Translations under genes and position numbers: made by a program
Shown: positions 20,417-29,586 of the stretch, piece after piece
Layout: each line of letters starts with the position of its first letter
Numbering within the stretch: position 1 is the stretch's first letter
The notes under the pieces: generated by a model
Told to the model about the DNA's origin: nothing
Database searches by the model: none
Seen by the model: the letters and a program-made list of their open reading frames with translations, nothing else
From: Saprolegnia diclina VS20
Taxonomy: Eukaryota; Oomycota; Saprolegniomycetes; Saprolegniales; Saprolegniaceae
Length of the DNA: 40,083 bases
Direction: 5' to 3'
Assembly (NCBI RefSeq): GCF_000281045.1
Contig: NW_008246101.1
Coordinates: 56,784-96,866 of the forward strand

Positions 20417-20893
20417 ATGTTTCCTCGCCTTGCTCTCATCGGCGCCGTGGCGCCGCTGCGCGTGGCCAGCCAGCGCCAGATCAACCGCAAGCTCAAGCAC
20501 CCGGCCACGCTACGCAAGCTGGCGCGCAAGGAGGCCGAGAACCCGACGCCCGAGGTCGTTCGGACCTTGAAGTACGAGCCGACGTATGTGCCGGAGAAGG
20601 TGAGCTTCAACGGCTGGTCGCCGGCGCGTGCCGAGGGCCCGGTCGAGGGCCTGCCGTTCACGGTCAAGCGCACGTCGACGGGCCTGCAGCTGCCCGTGTA
20701 CCGCGACTACCGCAACGGCCGCACGCGCATCATCACGATCGTGCGCCGCTTTGACGGCGACGAGGCCGAGTTGCAGCAGGAACTCTCCACAGTATGCGAC
20801 GGCTCGCCCGTGCTGTCGCGCCCGGGCCGCTTGGAAGTCGTCGGCGACTACTCGCACCAAATCAAGCAATACTTTACGGGCCTCGGCTTCTAA
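20417..20893 (+). CDS. Mitochondrial ribosomal protein mL49
   Basis: A protein of the mitochondrial large ribosomal subunit (MRPL49 in animals, Img2 in yeast). It has 158 residues in one exon. The N-terminus MFPRLALIGAVAPLRVASQR is hydrophobic and basic without acidic residues, as a mitochondrial targeting peptide should be. The family core follows: GLPFTVKRTSTGLQLPVYRD, then RTRIITIVRRFDGDEAELQQ, and the C-terminal RLEVVGDYSHQIKQYFTGLGF (shown as VVGDYSHQIKQYF and TGLGF), which parallels IKGYFDQELKAWLLEKGF in human. The ATG at 20417 is the first in frame; earlier frame has no ATG. It stops 68 bases from the stop of the convergent ARID gene. Confidence 0.87.
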   Translation: MFPRLALIGAVAPLRVASQRQINRKLKHPATLRKLARKEAENPTPEVVRTLKYEPTYVPEKVSFNGWSPARAEGPVEGLPFTVKRTSTGLQLPVYRDYRNGRTRIITIVRRFDGDEAELQQELSTVCDGSPVLSRPGRLEVVGDYSHQIKQYFTGLGF

Positions 20894-20961
20894 AGCACTA
20901 GCATAGACACACTACTAATACAGACCACGACACGACAAGACACGATCATTAGCCGCGACAA

Positions 20962-22992
20962 TTACGGCAACGCATTCATCCCGTACACGTCCGCCATGAC
21001 GTTGACGACAAGTTCCGAGAGGCTCGCATCGCTGGTCGCGACGCGCAAGAGCAGTGGCTCGAGGGCCATCAAGTACGGCCACGTGCCCGCGTGGAGCGAC
21101 AGCTGCGAGAGAAGCCCGACCGCCAGCCGCGCTGTCTCGGCCTATGCTAGTCATGAGCCACGGCGACCGCCAACGTTGACGTACCCGGCCACTGGCGACG
21201 AGCGCCCCGACCTTGTCCATGGCGTCCGGCTGGCGCGCAATCCACAGCTACGACCATTAGCACAGCCGTTCGCCACAGGGGTCGCGTACCCGCATCGCAT
21301 CGTTGGCCGACGCGACGTAGTAGAGCACCTGGAGCGCCAGATCCCGGACTTGAAAGTCGGCCTTCTTCGCATCGGGCGTCGCGCCGGCTTGGCGCGAGAC
21401 GAAGACCATGCCCATGTTGGCCCCGACGCGGTCACCTAGAGATGCACAATACTGTCCTTTGCCATGTGGACCGGAGATAGGCCGAACCAGCGCGCGTGGG
21501 CGACAGCGAGGCGTCGAGGTCGCGGCTCGTCGACGCGAGGGACGGGAGCAGCCCGACGTCGTAGCCGAGCTCTTCTTGCAGCGTGGCGGCATGCCCGTCC
21601 ATGCCGTCGTCCATGTCATCGTCATCGTCGTCGTCGTCATAGAGCCCCGCCGTGTCGTCGTCATCTTCGTCGAGATGCCCGTCTTGCCGGCGGCGGCTCA
21701 ATAGCGCCACGATGCTCGGTAGCGCCAATGGGAACCGCGCGTGGCCGACGACGCTCGTGACGCGCTTGGCGTCACCGAGGCTCGTGGCGAGAATGTCGAG
21801 CGACTGGAGCACGCGGGACCGGCGCGGGATCGACGCCGTGAGCGGCCGCAAGATCACGTCCCACTCGCCCGCGCGCATGCTCACGGCGTGGGCCATCTAC
21901 ACGTCGCCATCGTTGCTGAGCTCATATGGAGCTGAGCGTCTACCTGGACGAGAATGTCCATGGCATAGGCGACCGTATCGTCACTGTCGTCCGAAGCGCT
22001 CTTGAGGGTGGCGAAGAGCCAGGTGCGGAGCGTCGTGTGCGCTGCCAGCGGCGCTTCATTCTCGCGCACCATGCTGAGGTTGCGCACGATATTGAGCACT
22101 CGCAGGCCATGCTCCTGCTGCTGGGCCGCATCGCGCTGGTCCTACAGCCAAGTAATGCGGTTGATCGTCATGGCCAGAGGCGTACCGTGGCCGCAAAGAG
22201 CAGGACCGACGCTGGCGAGGATGCATCCGGTGTCGGCGGGAGCTGTCGGCAGAGCGCGTCGAGGAGCCCGGGCGCGTGGTCAAAGTGGATGTCGCAGTCC
22301 GCGTCGGACGCGTGGCCGTACGAGAGCACGGTGAGCTGGTTCAAGGCCCATGCAATGTGGTCGGGCAGCGTCGAGTCGAGCGCGAGCACGAGGCGGTGAA
22401 GCAAGCCCAAATCTACGTCGGCGCGTCAGGATTGTCGTCAAGACTCGCGTGCGTTGTACCTGTGAGTTGTTGTCGATGCGTCTTGAGGCGCTTGGTGACC
22501 ATGGGCAGCGGCGTGTAGCGAATGCTCGTTGTTGCTTGAATCTCGGGATGCGTCGCAATCGTCTCGAGCGCCGTCGGCCGGTGCACAGCCTTGCCATGCA
22601 CTTGTTGCAGCTCAAACGACCCGAGCCACCTACGCATCGTCGCACCTGCAACACCGTTCGGCAATGACGACGACATACGTGGCGTAAAGCTGCTGGAGTG
22701 CCGGCGCCGTCACCTTGAGCTTCATCGATGTGGCTACGCTGGACCAGAGGTTCTGTTCCGAGACGCGGGCGGCGCCGCCACGCGCGACGACCTCTTCGTA
22801 GAGCTGGACAATGTCGAGGAGGCGCGGGATGCTGAGCGTCGCGTCCGGTACGACGGGTAGCGGCTGCTGCTGCAGCGCAGGCAGCGCCTTCGTGTAGAAA
22901 GTGAGGAGGCTCTGGAGGATGCGGTTCTTCCCGGCGTGGCCCCGGCAGAGCAGCTGAAGCTCGACCCACTGCTTCTGCGGTGTGGCCTGCAT
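20962..22992 (-). CDS. ARID-domain protein, candidate SWI/SNF subunit
   Basis: A nuclear protein of 568 residues from eight exons: 22992-22679, 22629-22460, 22412-22186, 22141-21944, 21896-21488, 21435-21290, 21247-21185 and 21141-20962. Residues about 24-111 form an ARID domain: LLTFYTKALPAL, PRLLDIVQLYEEVVARGG, then VSEQNLWSSVATSM and LQQLYATWLGSFE. The rest is mostly helical with armadillo-like pieces (DHIAWALNQLTVLSYG, LRVLNIVRNLSMVRENE, VLQSLDILATSLGD), broken by an acidic run with eight Asp in a row near residue 350. ARID plus a long helical tail is the plan of BAF200/ARID2, Rsc9 and BAF250 subunits of SWI/SNF remodellers; the complex is inferred. The ATG of MQATPQK is preferred over one 96 bases upstream, as the latter would overlap the divergent Dad2-like promoter. 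Confidence 0.82.
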
Positions 22993-23096
22993 GCTCACTG
23001 GTTCGGATTCCAACACCGCGTGTGTTTTGTGTAAAATAGAATCCCACGGTTCTGCTGTATCCGGACGCATATTTTCGCACAGGAGCATGGAGGCCG

Positions 23097-23366
23097 AGCT
23101 GGCACGGCTGGAGGCGCTCCGCGACTCATCGCGGGACCTCGTCGCGTACCTCGAGAGCGCGCGCGAGCAGTTTGACGCGATCCAAGAAGAGAACGAGAGT
23201 ACGTGCGCCCCGGCGACCGCTGGCTAACGCTGTCAACATCGTCGTAGAAGCCTTGCGCATCATGGAGAACTGGCACGCCGTCTTTGCGATCGCGAACGGC
23301 GTCGCCAGAATACAAAGCGCGTCCGAGACGTCGGGCGGCTTCTCTAGCGTGCCTGCGACGCCATAA
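23097..23366 (+). CDS. DASH/Dam1 complex subunit Dad2-like
   Basis: A 76-residue protein from two exons (23097-23208, 23248-23366; intron of 39 bases). It is a coiled coil that ends in a conserved-looking block: MEAELARLEALRDSSRDLVA, YLESAREQFDAIQEENE, then ALRIMENWHAVFAIANGVA. The pattern (LR-x2-S-x2-L, a Glu-rich coil, then NE-x5-M-x-NWxxVF) is that of DASH subunit Dad2, whose core reads M-x-NWQNVLRAI in fungi. DASH forms rings that hold kinetochores on microtubules and is known mainly from fungi, with scattered reports elsewhere. A short Gly/Ser/Pro tail follows. It lies head-to-head with the ARID gene, only 104 bases between ATGs, so the two may share a promoter. The family call rests on pattern memory over a short protein. 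Confidence 0.72.
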   Translation, partial: SWHGWRRSATHRGTSSRTSRARASSLTRSKKRTRVRAPRRPLANAVNIVVEALRIMENWHAVFAIANGVARIQSASETSGGFSSVPATP

Positions 23367-23623
23367 GCCGATCCTTTTACGCTGCGTCCGGCGCTCGCCC
23401 AAGGGCGGGTTCACCTTGCCGAGCGCATACGCCAGGCCAGCAGTGCAGCCAAGGACGACACGCCGCACCACCTCTCGACACTACTAGCACTTCAACCATT
23501 CCAAATGCAAACAGATTCCACCAAGCGTCGTTGCATTCGAGTTGTACGGCGAGATTGGACCGCGATGTCGCCGCTCTCTGCCGCGCTGGCTGTGGCACGG
23601 AAGCTACTTCACGCTTGGTGCAT

Positions 23624-24534
23624 CTAGCCGTCTCGCTGAACGACGCAGAAGAAGCGCTTGAACGGGAAGAGCACGCAGCCGTCGGCCTCGATGGGATACG
23701 CCGCCGCAATCCGCGACGCATACGCTTGCAGAAAGGCCTCGCGCGTGGCAGCCTCGGAAATGGCATTGACGTACGGCCCGAGGCCCGTTGACGCCACAAA
23801 ATCGACGACCGGATGCTGCTGCTTGGTCGTAGCTAGCACCTGCGTGTACTCGGTGATCCACAAATGGATGGCTTCTGGGCGGTTGATGGCGGCAAAGAGG
23901 CGGTAGTAAGTCGACGTGTCTTGCTCGGTTGTCACCCATCGCACGCCCGATACATCGACGCCGACTGCACACGCGGCTTTGGGCATGAGCGCGTGGCTGG
24001 CTTGGGCGCGGGTGTCGGGCATCTGAAAGGCCAAGACGCCGCCTGGGAACATCGATCGCGCCAGGTGAATGCGGGTGGACTGTACCTGGCTTGAGGAGCG
24101 AAAAGAGCCGTGGCAGGAGGACCTTGTGTACGTCGTACGAGACCCAATGCAGCGCCGCGTTCGAGAAGATAACGTCGACGGGCTCGTCAACCGAGAAACT
24201 TTCAAAGTCGGCCTGCGTGTACTCGACGTTGTCGACGACGCCGGCGTGCGCGGTACGGGCGGACGCAAGCATGTCGTTCGACGAGTCGACACAATGAATG
24301 CGTGCGTGGGGCCAGCGCTCGCTATAGCCGCATCATGAGCGTCCGCTCGCGATGCAAATGATACCGCATGAAGGGCGTGATGTTGCCCGTGCCGCAGCCC
24401 AAGTCGACAATCGAAGCTACATCGTTGGGTGCGTGGATGCGCTGGAGCAAGTCGAGAGCGGGCTGGAGGCGGCTAGACTCAAACTTGAGGTAGTGCGATG
24501 GTGCCCACGCACGGGCGGCGCGCGTCGTGGCCAT
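23624..24534 (-). CDS. Trans-aconitate 2-methyltransferase-like SAM methyltransferase
   Basis: A class I SAM-dependent methyltransferase of 274 residues (exons 24534-24365, 24321-24086, 24042-23624), collinear with bacterial Tam along its whole length. It has the N-terminal WAPSHYLKFESSRLQPALDL, motif I VDLGCGTGN (residues 43-51), the acidic VDSSNDML after beta 2, ADFESF, then NAALHWV, LKPGGVLAFQMPD and the C-terminal VASTGLGPYV. Tam methylates trans-aconitate, a by-product inhibitor of the citrate cycle; that the substrate is the same here is inference. The second intron is one of only two in the window that end in CAG. The ATG of MATTRAARAW fits the Tam start. Three ATTGG boxes lie within 80 bases upstream. 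Confidence 0.92.
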
Positions 24535-25249
24535 CGTGCAAAATTGGCAAGTGCTGCCGACCGCTTTGCTGAAAGACCATTGGCTGAAATACTGCATTCC
24601 CACCCTTGATTGGTGCATTTTCGAGCCAACCTCCAAGCTCGGAACGGATCTTGCGACGCCAGCAAGCTTGGGTCGTCGCCAGTGTGATGTGCTATGAGAT
24701 GCAAGAAGACATCATACTAGAACTGCACGACGGGCAATGCTCCCCTAGTCGATGGGCTCCATTCACTACGAATGCAGTGTCCTTTATGACTACGATCTGA
24801 ACCTTAGTCTCTGCCTGCAACTTTCAACCACTTTTTCTCGGGCTCTACACCTCCAACGGCGACGCAACGTAGCATGTCGAACTCCCCAAAGTGTTGTCTA
24901 TCACTGTGCCAAGAATGAGCGATTCCATTTTCAAGTCGACTTTTGGCATCGCAGCCCGCTGGAATCGGCCCCGGCCGAGTGGTAGACTCGCATCAACTCG
25001 GATTGGCTGAAATTCAGAGCATTATAATTTATTACATTTGTTTCATTGGCGCATTCAAATAATTTTAGCCAATCCAACATCGTTGACCATGCTGGCACCG
25101 AGCTCAATCTCAAAACGAAACGTCGCGGCCGACTCTCGACAGTAGCAACGACCTCGGGACGATCGACGCCGGGATCGTTCGAGTACCAAGACAACTACCT
25201 ACCGGCGTGGGGCCACCGGCTTTTGTTGTCGACAAGTCGACTTTAGGAA
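24535..25249. other. Divergent spacer between methyltransferase and adenylate kinase
   Basis: It holds ATTGG at 24543-24547, 24579-24583, 24609-24613, 25002-25006 and 25045-25049, and CCAAT at 25069-25073. Two of these are the identical 12-mer ATTGGCTGAAAT (24579-24590 and 25002-25013), one near each gene. The short frames between them have no recognisable content. Confidence 0.5.
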
Positions 25250-26812
25250 ATGGCGCCAGTAAAACACGACCAAACTCAAAATGAAACCACTTTGAGTAAC
25301 GCTTTGGCGACGAGATATCCGATGATCCAGGCGTACGTGAACGGTCCGCCGGGCGCGGGCAAGACGACGCTCTCCAAGGCGCTCGCAGCGTCGCTCCACC
25401 TCACGCACCTCGCGACCGGCGACATTCTCCGCGACCACATCAAGCAGCGGACCGAGCTCGGCAAGGCGGCGAAAAAATGCATCGCGGCCAAGACGCTCGT
25501 CCCCGACGACATCGTTGTCGACATGATTGCTGACCGCGCGCTGCACGCACCGCACGGCTACATCCTCGACGGCTTTCCGCGGACGCCCGAGCAAACGCGT
25601 CTTCTCAAGCAGCGCGGTGTCTCGCCCAACGTCGTCTTGCTCCTCGAGGTATCATCATGCTCCCACATGTTGTGCTTATGTGCCTGGATTAGCTGCCGCA
25701 AGACGAGATCCACACGCGGCTGTGCGGGCGCCGCGTTGACCCGACGACGGGCGACATCTACCACGCCACGTACCAGGTGCCCACGGACGCGAACGTCGCC
25801 GCGCGCCTGCTGCACGTACGTCTCGAGCGATATGACTGTAGCTACAGCGCCGTTGGGTGTAGCGCGACGACGACCAGAGCGAGAAGATTCCGGCGCGGAT
25901 CCAAGCGTATGCGCAGTACGGCGCCGCGACGAACCGCGCGTTCACCAACATCGCGTACGACATTGATGCGGACCGCCCGATGCGCGATGTGGCCGCCGAG
26001 GCCGCCGACATTCTTCACTCCGTGAGCAAGGTGCAGGCCAAGCGCTCCGAGGTGTCCAACCAGCTCTCGGTGCAGGCGCCGCTGTCAGTGAAAAAGGTAA
26101 GTCTTTTCATGGCGTGCGCGTGGCTAAGCGACCGGTAGCTGGAGCCCGAAGAGTCGGAGGTGAGTCCACCAAAGGTTCGCGTGAGCCTTCGCGCCGAGAC
26201 GACGCGCGCCAACAAGATCGATGCCGAGATCCAGCGCATGGGTCTCGAGCTGCACGCGCCATTGTGTGTCGACAACAATCACCTCAAAGCGGTTTGTCTG
26301 ATTTCTTATTTCGATAGTTTGATACTGTGCGTAGGACACGGCCAAGCTTGTCGAGATGGAGCGCTTCAAGACGATGCTCATATCTGGCTTTGACGTCATC
26401 AAGCACGGACGACGCGGCGCGCCGCATACGCGGACGGTACGCCTGTGTGCTGCACCTAGCCCTACATCGAGGTATCGCTAGCTGTTTGCCGACGTCGAGT
26501 TGAAGCGGCTGTTTTGGCAAAAACCCGACAAGAAGGAGCTCAAGCCCAAGCTGGACCAAAGCATTGCACTCACCGATGTCATTGAGATTGTCCAGGGCAT
26601 GAAAACCGAGGTTTGTATATTTTATCTATTTTTTGTTGAATTTTTGTTCCTAATTATTATAGGTGTTTAAACGCTCGGGCGACTCGAGCAAGGCGGGCCG
26701 GTACCTCTCGCTGGTCGCGGACGATCGGACGTTGGACATTGAAGCCGTGACCGACGACATTTGCGGTCTCCTTGTGCTCGGTTTTTCCGAGCTTACGGCC
26801 CACGGCGACTAG
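25250..26812 (+). CDS. Adenylate kinase fused to C-terminal PH-like domain
   Basis: It interconverts ATP + AMP and 2 ADP (or acts on another NMP), with a membrane- or protein-binding tail. Seven exons (25250-25648, 25693-25815, 25863-26096, 26139-26291, 26335-26436, 26482-26610, 26663-26812) give 429 residues. The kinase part has P-loop GPPGAGKT (32-39), ATGDILRD, GYILDGFPRTPEQ, then the lid LCGRRVDPTTGDIYH and RDDDQSEKIPARI. The lid lacks zinc cysteines. A linker follows, then from about 305 a PH-like fold: FKTMLISGFDVIKHGRRG, RLFWQKPDKKELKP, ALTDVIEIVQGMKTEVFKR and YLSLVADDRTLDIEA. The SIALTDVIEIVQG strand and basic loops resemble PLC-type PH domains. The ATG at 25250 adds 24 residues before the kinase fold; 25322 is an alternative start. 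The stop lies 59 bases from the convergent transporter. Confidence 0.9.
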
Positions 26813-26871
26813 AGACGCCAGACGAACAACACAAACTCTATACACATACTACTTCTAATATCTCTATTCGG

Positions 26872-28526
26872 CTACTTGAACGGGCGCGGCATGCAGCCTT
26901 TCCCACCGGCGATGACGAGGCAGCTCGTCGCGTCAAACATCGAGAGGAGGCTCGCTGCGATCGAGTAGACAAGCACGACTGCACACAAGAGGAGGATGCC
27001 ACCACCCACATATGGGTACGGCGCGCGGTCCAGCATCTGGAGGCGGTGGAGGGCGGGCTTTTGGTTGGGCAAAAGCGCGACGCTTGCGCACGCAAGGAGC
27101 GTTGTGCCATAGTAAATTGCATACGTCGAAGCGACTTGGTGCCGGACGTGGTCCGAGTCGGCCACGATCGCAGCTTCGTCAACGTCAAAGTGCGCAAAAA
27201 TGGCGTTGGCGACGACCGGGCCAAAGGACGCCGGGAGGTTCGAGACGGTCGTCATGAGCCCGTACAAGACGCCTTCGTTGCCAATGTCGGCGAGCTCGAC
27301 AATGAGAAACGAAGAGACGATAAACTGCATCGCGTACGGGAGGTTCTCGGTCAGGGGCACGCCGAGGTAGAACCACTGGTTGCGGACCACATTGTAGATG
27401 GTCGCAAACTGCACGATGGCGTCAATGCCGTTGGCACTGAGCGTCGTGAGCAATAAGACGATATGCCAGTTCCACATGGTCCCGAAGCGGCCCATGACGG
27501 CGAGCGCGCCGGCAAAGAGGAGGTTGCCGCCGATCGTAACGAGCTGGCTGTTGAGGTTTTCGACGTGCGCCCAGTGCAGCATGACGTACGGCGCGGCCGT
27601 CGACGCCATGCCAGCGTTGAAAAAGTTGAAGAGAAAGTTGAAGAGCATCACTTGCCACGTCACGCGCTTCTGGACGAGCGCCCAGCACTGCGCTAAGTAG
27701 TCGGCAAACGTCACACGGTCGTGCTCGTGGTGCTCGTGGTCCGGGTGCGTCTCGTCGACGACAAAGAACGCGGTGATGGGCAGCATGATCGCACACGGCA
27801 CGAGTGCTAGAAGGACGAAGATCGTGTTGACGCCCATGTCCCACGAATAGTTGCCGGCAAAGTGGTTCGAGTTCAACCCGACGCCGACGACCGCGGCCGC
27901 GACTGCCGACGCCAGCGTCCGTGTCATGTACACGAGCGACTGCATGCGCCCACGCGTCGCCATTGGCTCCCGCTGCGCGATCGAGACGACGAGTGCGTCG
28001 GCGGGCACGTCCGCGACGACGTACGAGATGGTTGCGAGGCCGAGGAGNNNNNNNNNNNNNNNNNNNNNNNNNNNNNNNNNNNNNNNNNNNNNNNNNNNNN
28101 NNNNNNNNNNNNNNNNNNNNNNNNNNNNNNNNNNNNNNNNNNNNNNNNNNNNNNNNNNNNNNNNNNNGCAATGGGCACGCAGTCGGAGAGAATACCGACA
28201 AACACCTTGAGCGACCAGCCGAGCGTGAGGAGCGTCTTGGCCGAGTTGTACTGATGGCCTTGGACGTGAAAATAGCCCGTAAAATACGGGTATAAGAGAT
28301 TCGGGAGCGACCCGTAGAGCAGACCGATCGCGACGTACTGTGCGAGGAGCGCGAGCACGGCCGGGCTCGTGTACGCGGGCGCGCCACCCGGCCGCAAGGC
28401 ACCACCCAGTCCCGTGAGCCGAATGCTCTGGGTCACATCAAAGCTGGCCTCGGTGAACGGCGACGCAGACGAGAAGACGCCCGAGCGTCGCTCGTACAAG
28501 TCCAGGGACGGACGGACGTCGGCCAT
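26872..28526 (-). CDS. BT1/folate-biopterin family transporter, split by assembly gap
   Basis: A multi-pass carrier of the BT1 (FBT) branch of the major facilitator superfamily, whose members carry folates, pterins or S-adenosylmethionine; the substrate here is unknown. The N-terminal 119 residues (28526-28168) include the first helices and the family string GWSLKVFVGILSDCVPI. After the gap, 391 residues continue from LLGLATISYVVADVPADALV, with AQREPMATRGR, RNQWFYLGVPL and IVELADIGNEGVLYGL. No intron is seen. A His-rich loop, DETHPDHEHHEHDR, sits between helices. The last residues, CLVIAGGKGCMPRPFK, share CLxxAGGKG with the paralogue at 33163. The frames either side of the gap do not agree, so the 120 N are not the true length; against the paralogue about 70 residues are missing. 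Confidence 0.87.
28048..28167. other. Assembly gap (120 N)
   Basis: A run of 120 unknown bases inside the BT1 transporter gene. The paralogue has about 75 residues between the matching flanks, so roughly 220 bases should lie here. The gap size is therefore an estimate, not a count. Confidence 0.99.
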
Positions 28527-29586
28527 CGCGCGGCGAAAAGTGGGCCAGCCGACGCAGGCACGCGCGCAGACTTTCCCAATACTGTCTCTATTCAACCTCC
28601 GGCATGCTGAACACACCGCCAACACCTTGTCTTTGGCGTGCATGCGCATGGCAGCTAGCAATATGCTCTGTTTGGGCTCTTTGAGCATCGACAGAGGTGC
28701 GCAGTTGGTGATGTCCTTGCCTGCTTGCATGCGTGTCATTTTCATTGAGACGATGCTGAGAAACGTCCGAAGTGAGCGCCATCTGCAGCAAAATCGTTAG
28801 GCTACCTCTACGTTGGCGCCAACACATTCTGCAAACGACACGAGGAGAAACGTTAGGCGAGCACAAGGCCATCTGCTGCATCGTGCAATGGGTGCGTCGT
28901 GGGTGTCGAGGCAGTGTATGAGGCAGCGCGCTCGCTTGTCGCCCTTGCCTCCCTGGCAGGCGCACGCAAACTCGACCGTCATTTTGAATGCGGCCATTAT
29001 GAAGGACCCGAGAGTCTCCGGGATCGATGAATGAAAGCGTGAGAGGAGCGGGTCGTTGCTTTTGCGCCGTGTCGCAGGCGCGTCGCATGTATCTTGCACC
29101 CATTTCAACGTGGCACACGGATTGCATTTAGCGGCTGTCTAGTCCACACACCTGTTTGGTTAAACGCGTTTTTCACGAGGGACTGGACGACGCACCAGCT
29201 CGACGCACCTGGGTTCCGTCGTTATCAAGGGCCAGGTCGGCGGTGCGGTATCATTGCTGAGCAGCGAGCTTCGCCCGGACAACCAAGGTTGGGTCCTTGG
29301 ACGGGCGACGTCGAGCGCGGACACATCTCATTTGGGCTTCAATCGTCTTTGTGAGGCCCGTTCGAGGGTCGTTGCGCTGGAGCCAAATCGCGCACCGGTA
29401 CAATCACGCGGATATCAGTGCACTGCGAGCATCGCCGTGGGTTCAACATGTCCATCATTCTGTGGCGAATCGTCTCGCATTGGCAGTTCTCAGAAGGACA
29501 GGTTGTCGATAATTTTTTCGACTCGGTTTCTTCTACTTGAAGGTGGCTTCTACTACTCGTACGTTCTCGCATCGTCGTCGGAGGTT
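28527..29586. other. Intergenic, no firm gene; small Cys-rich frame
   Basis: Between the transporter start and the palmitoyltransferase stop, both on the minus strand. A 66-codon minus frame from the ATG at 28997 to 28797 has seven cysteines (for example EFACACQGGKGD and ARCSRWPCARL) but no signal peptide or known spacing, and other frames overlap it. I do not call it as a gene. Confidence 0.3.

Noticed and set aside
28797-28997. 66-residue cysteine-rich minus-strand frame
   Set aside because: Cysteine spacing fits no known small protein type, there is no signal peptide, and other frames overlap it equally well.
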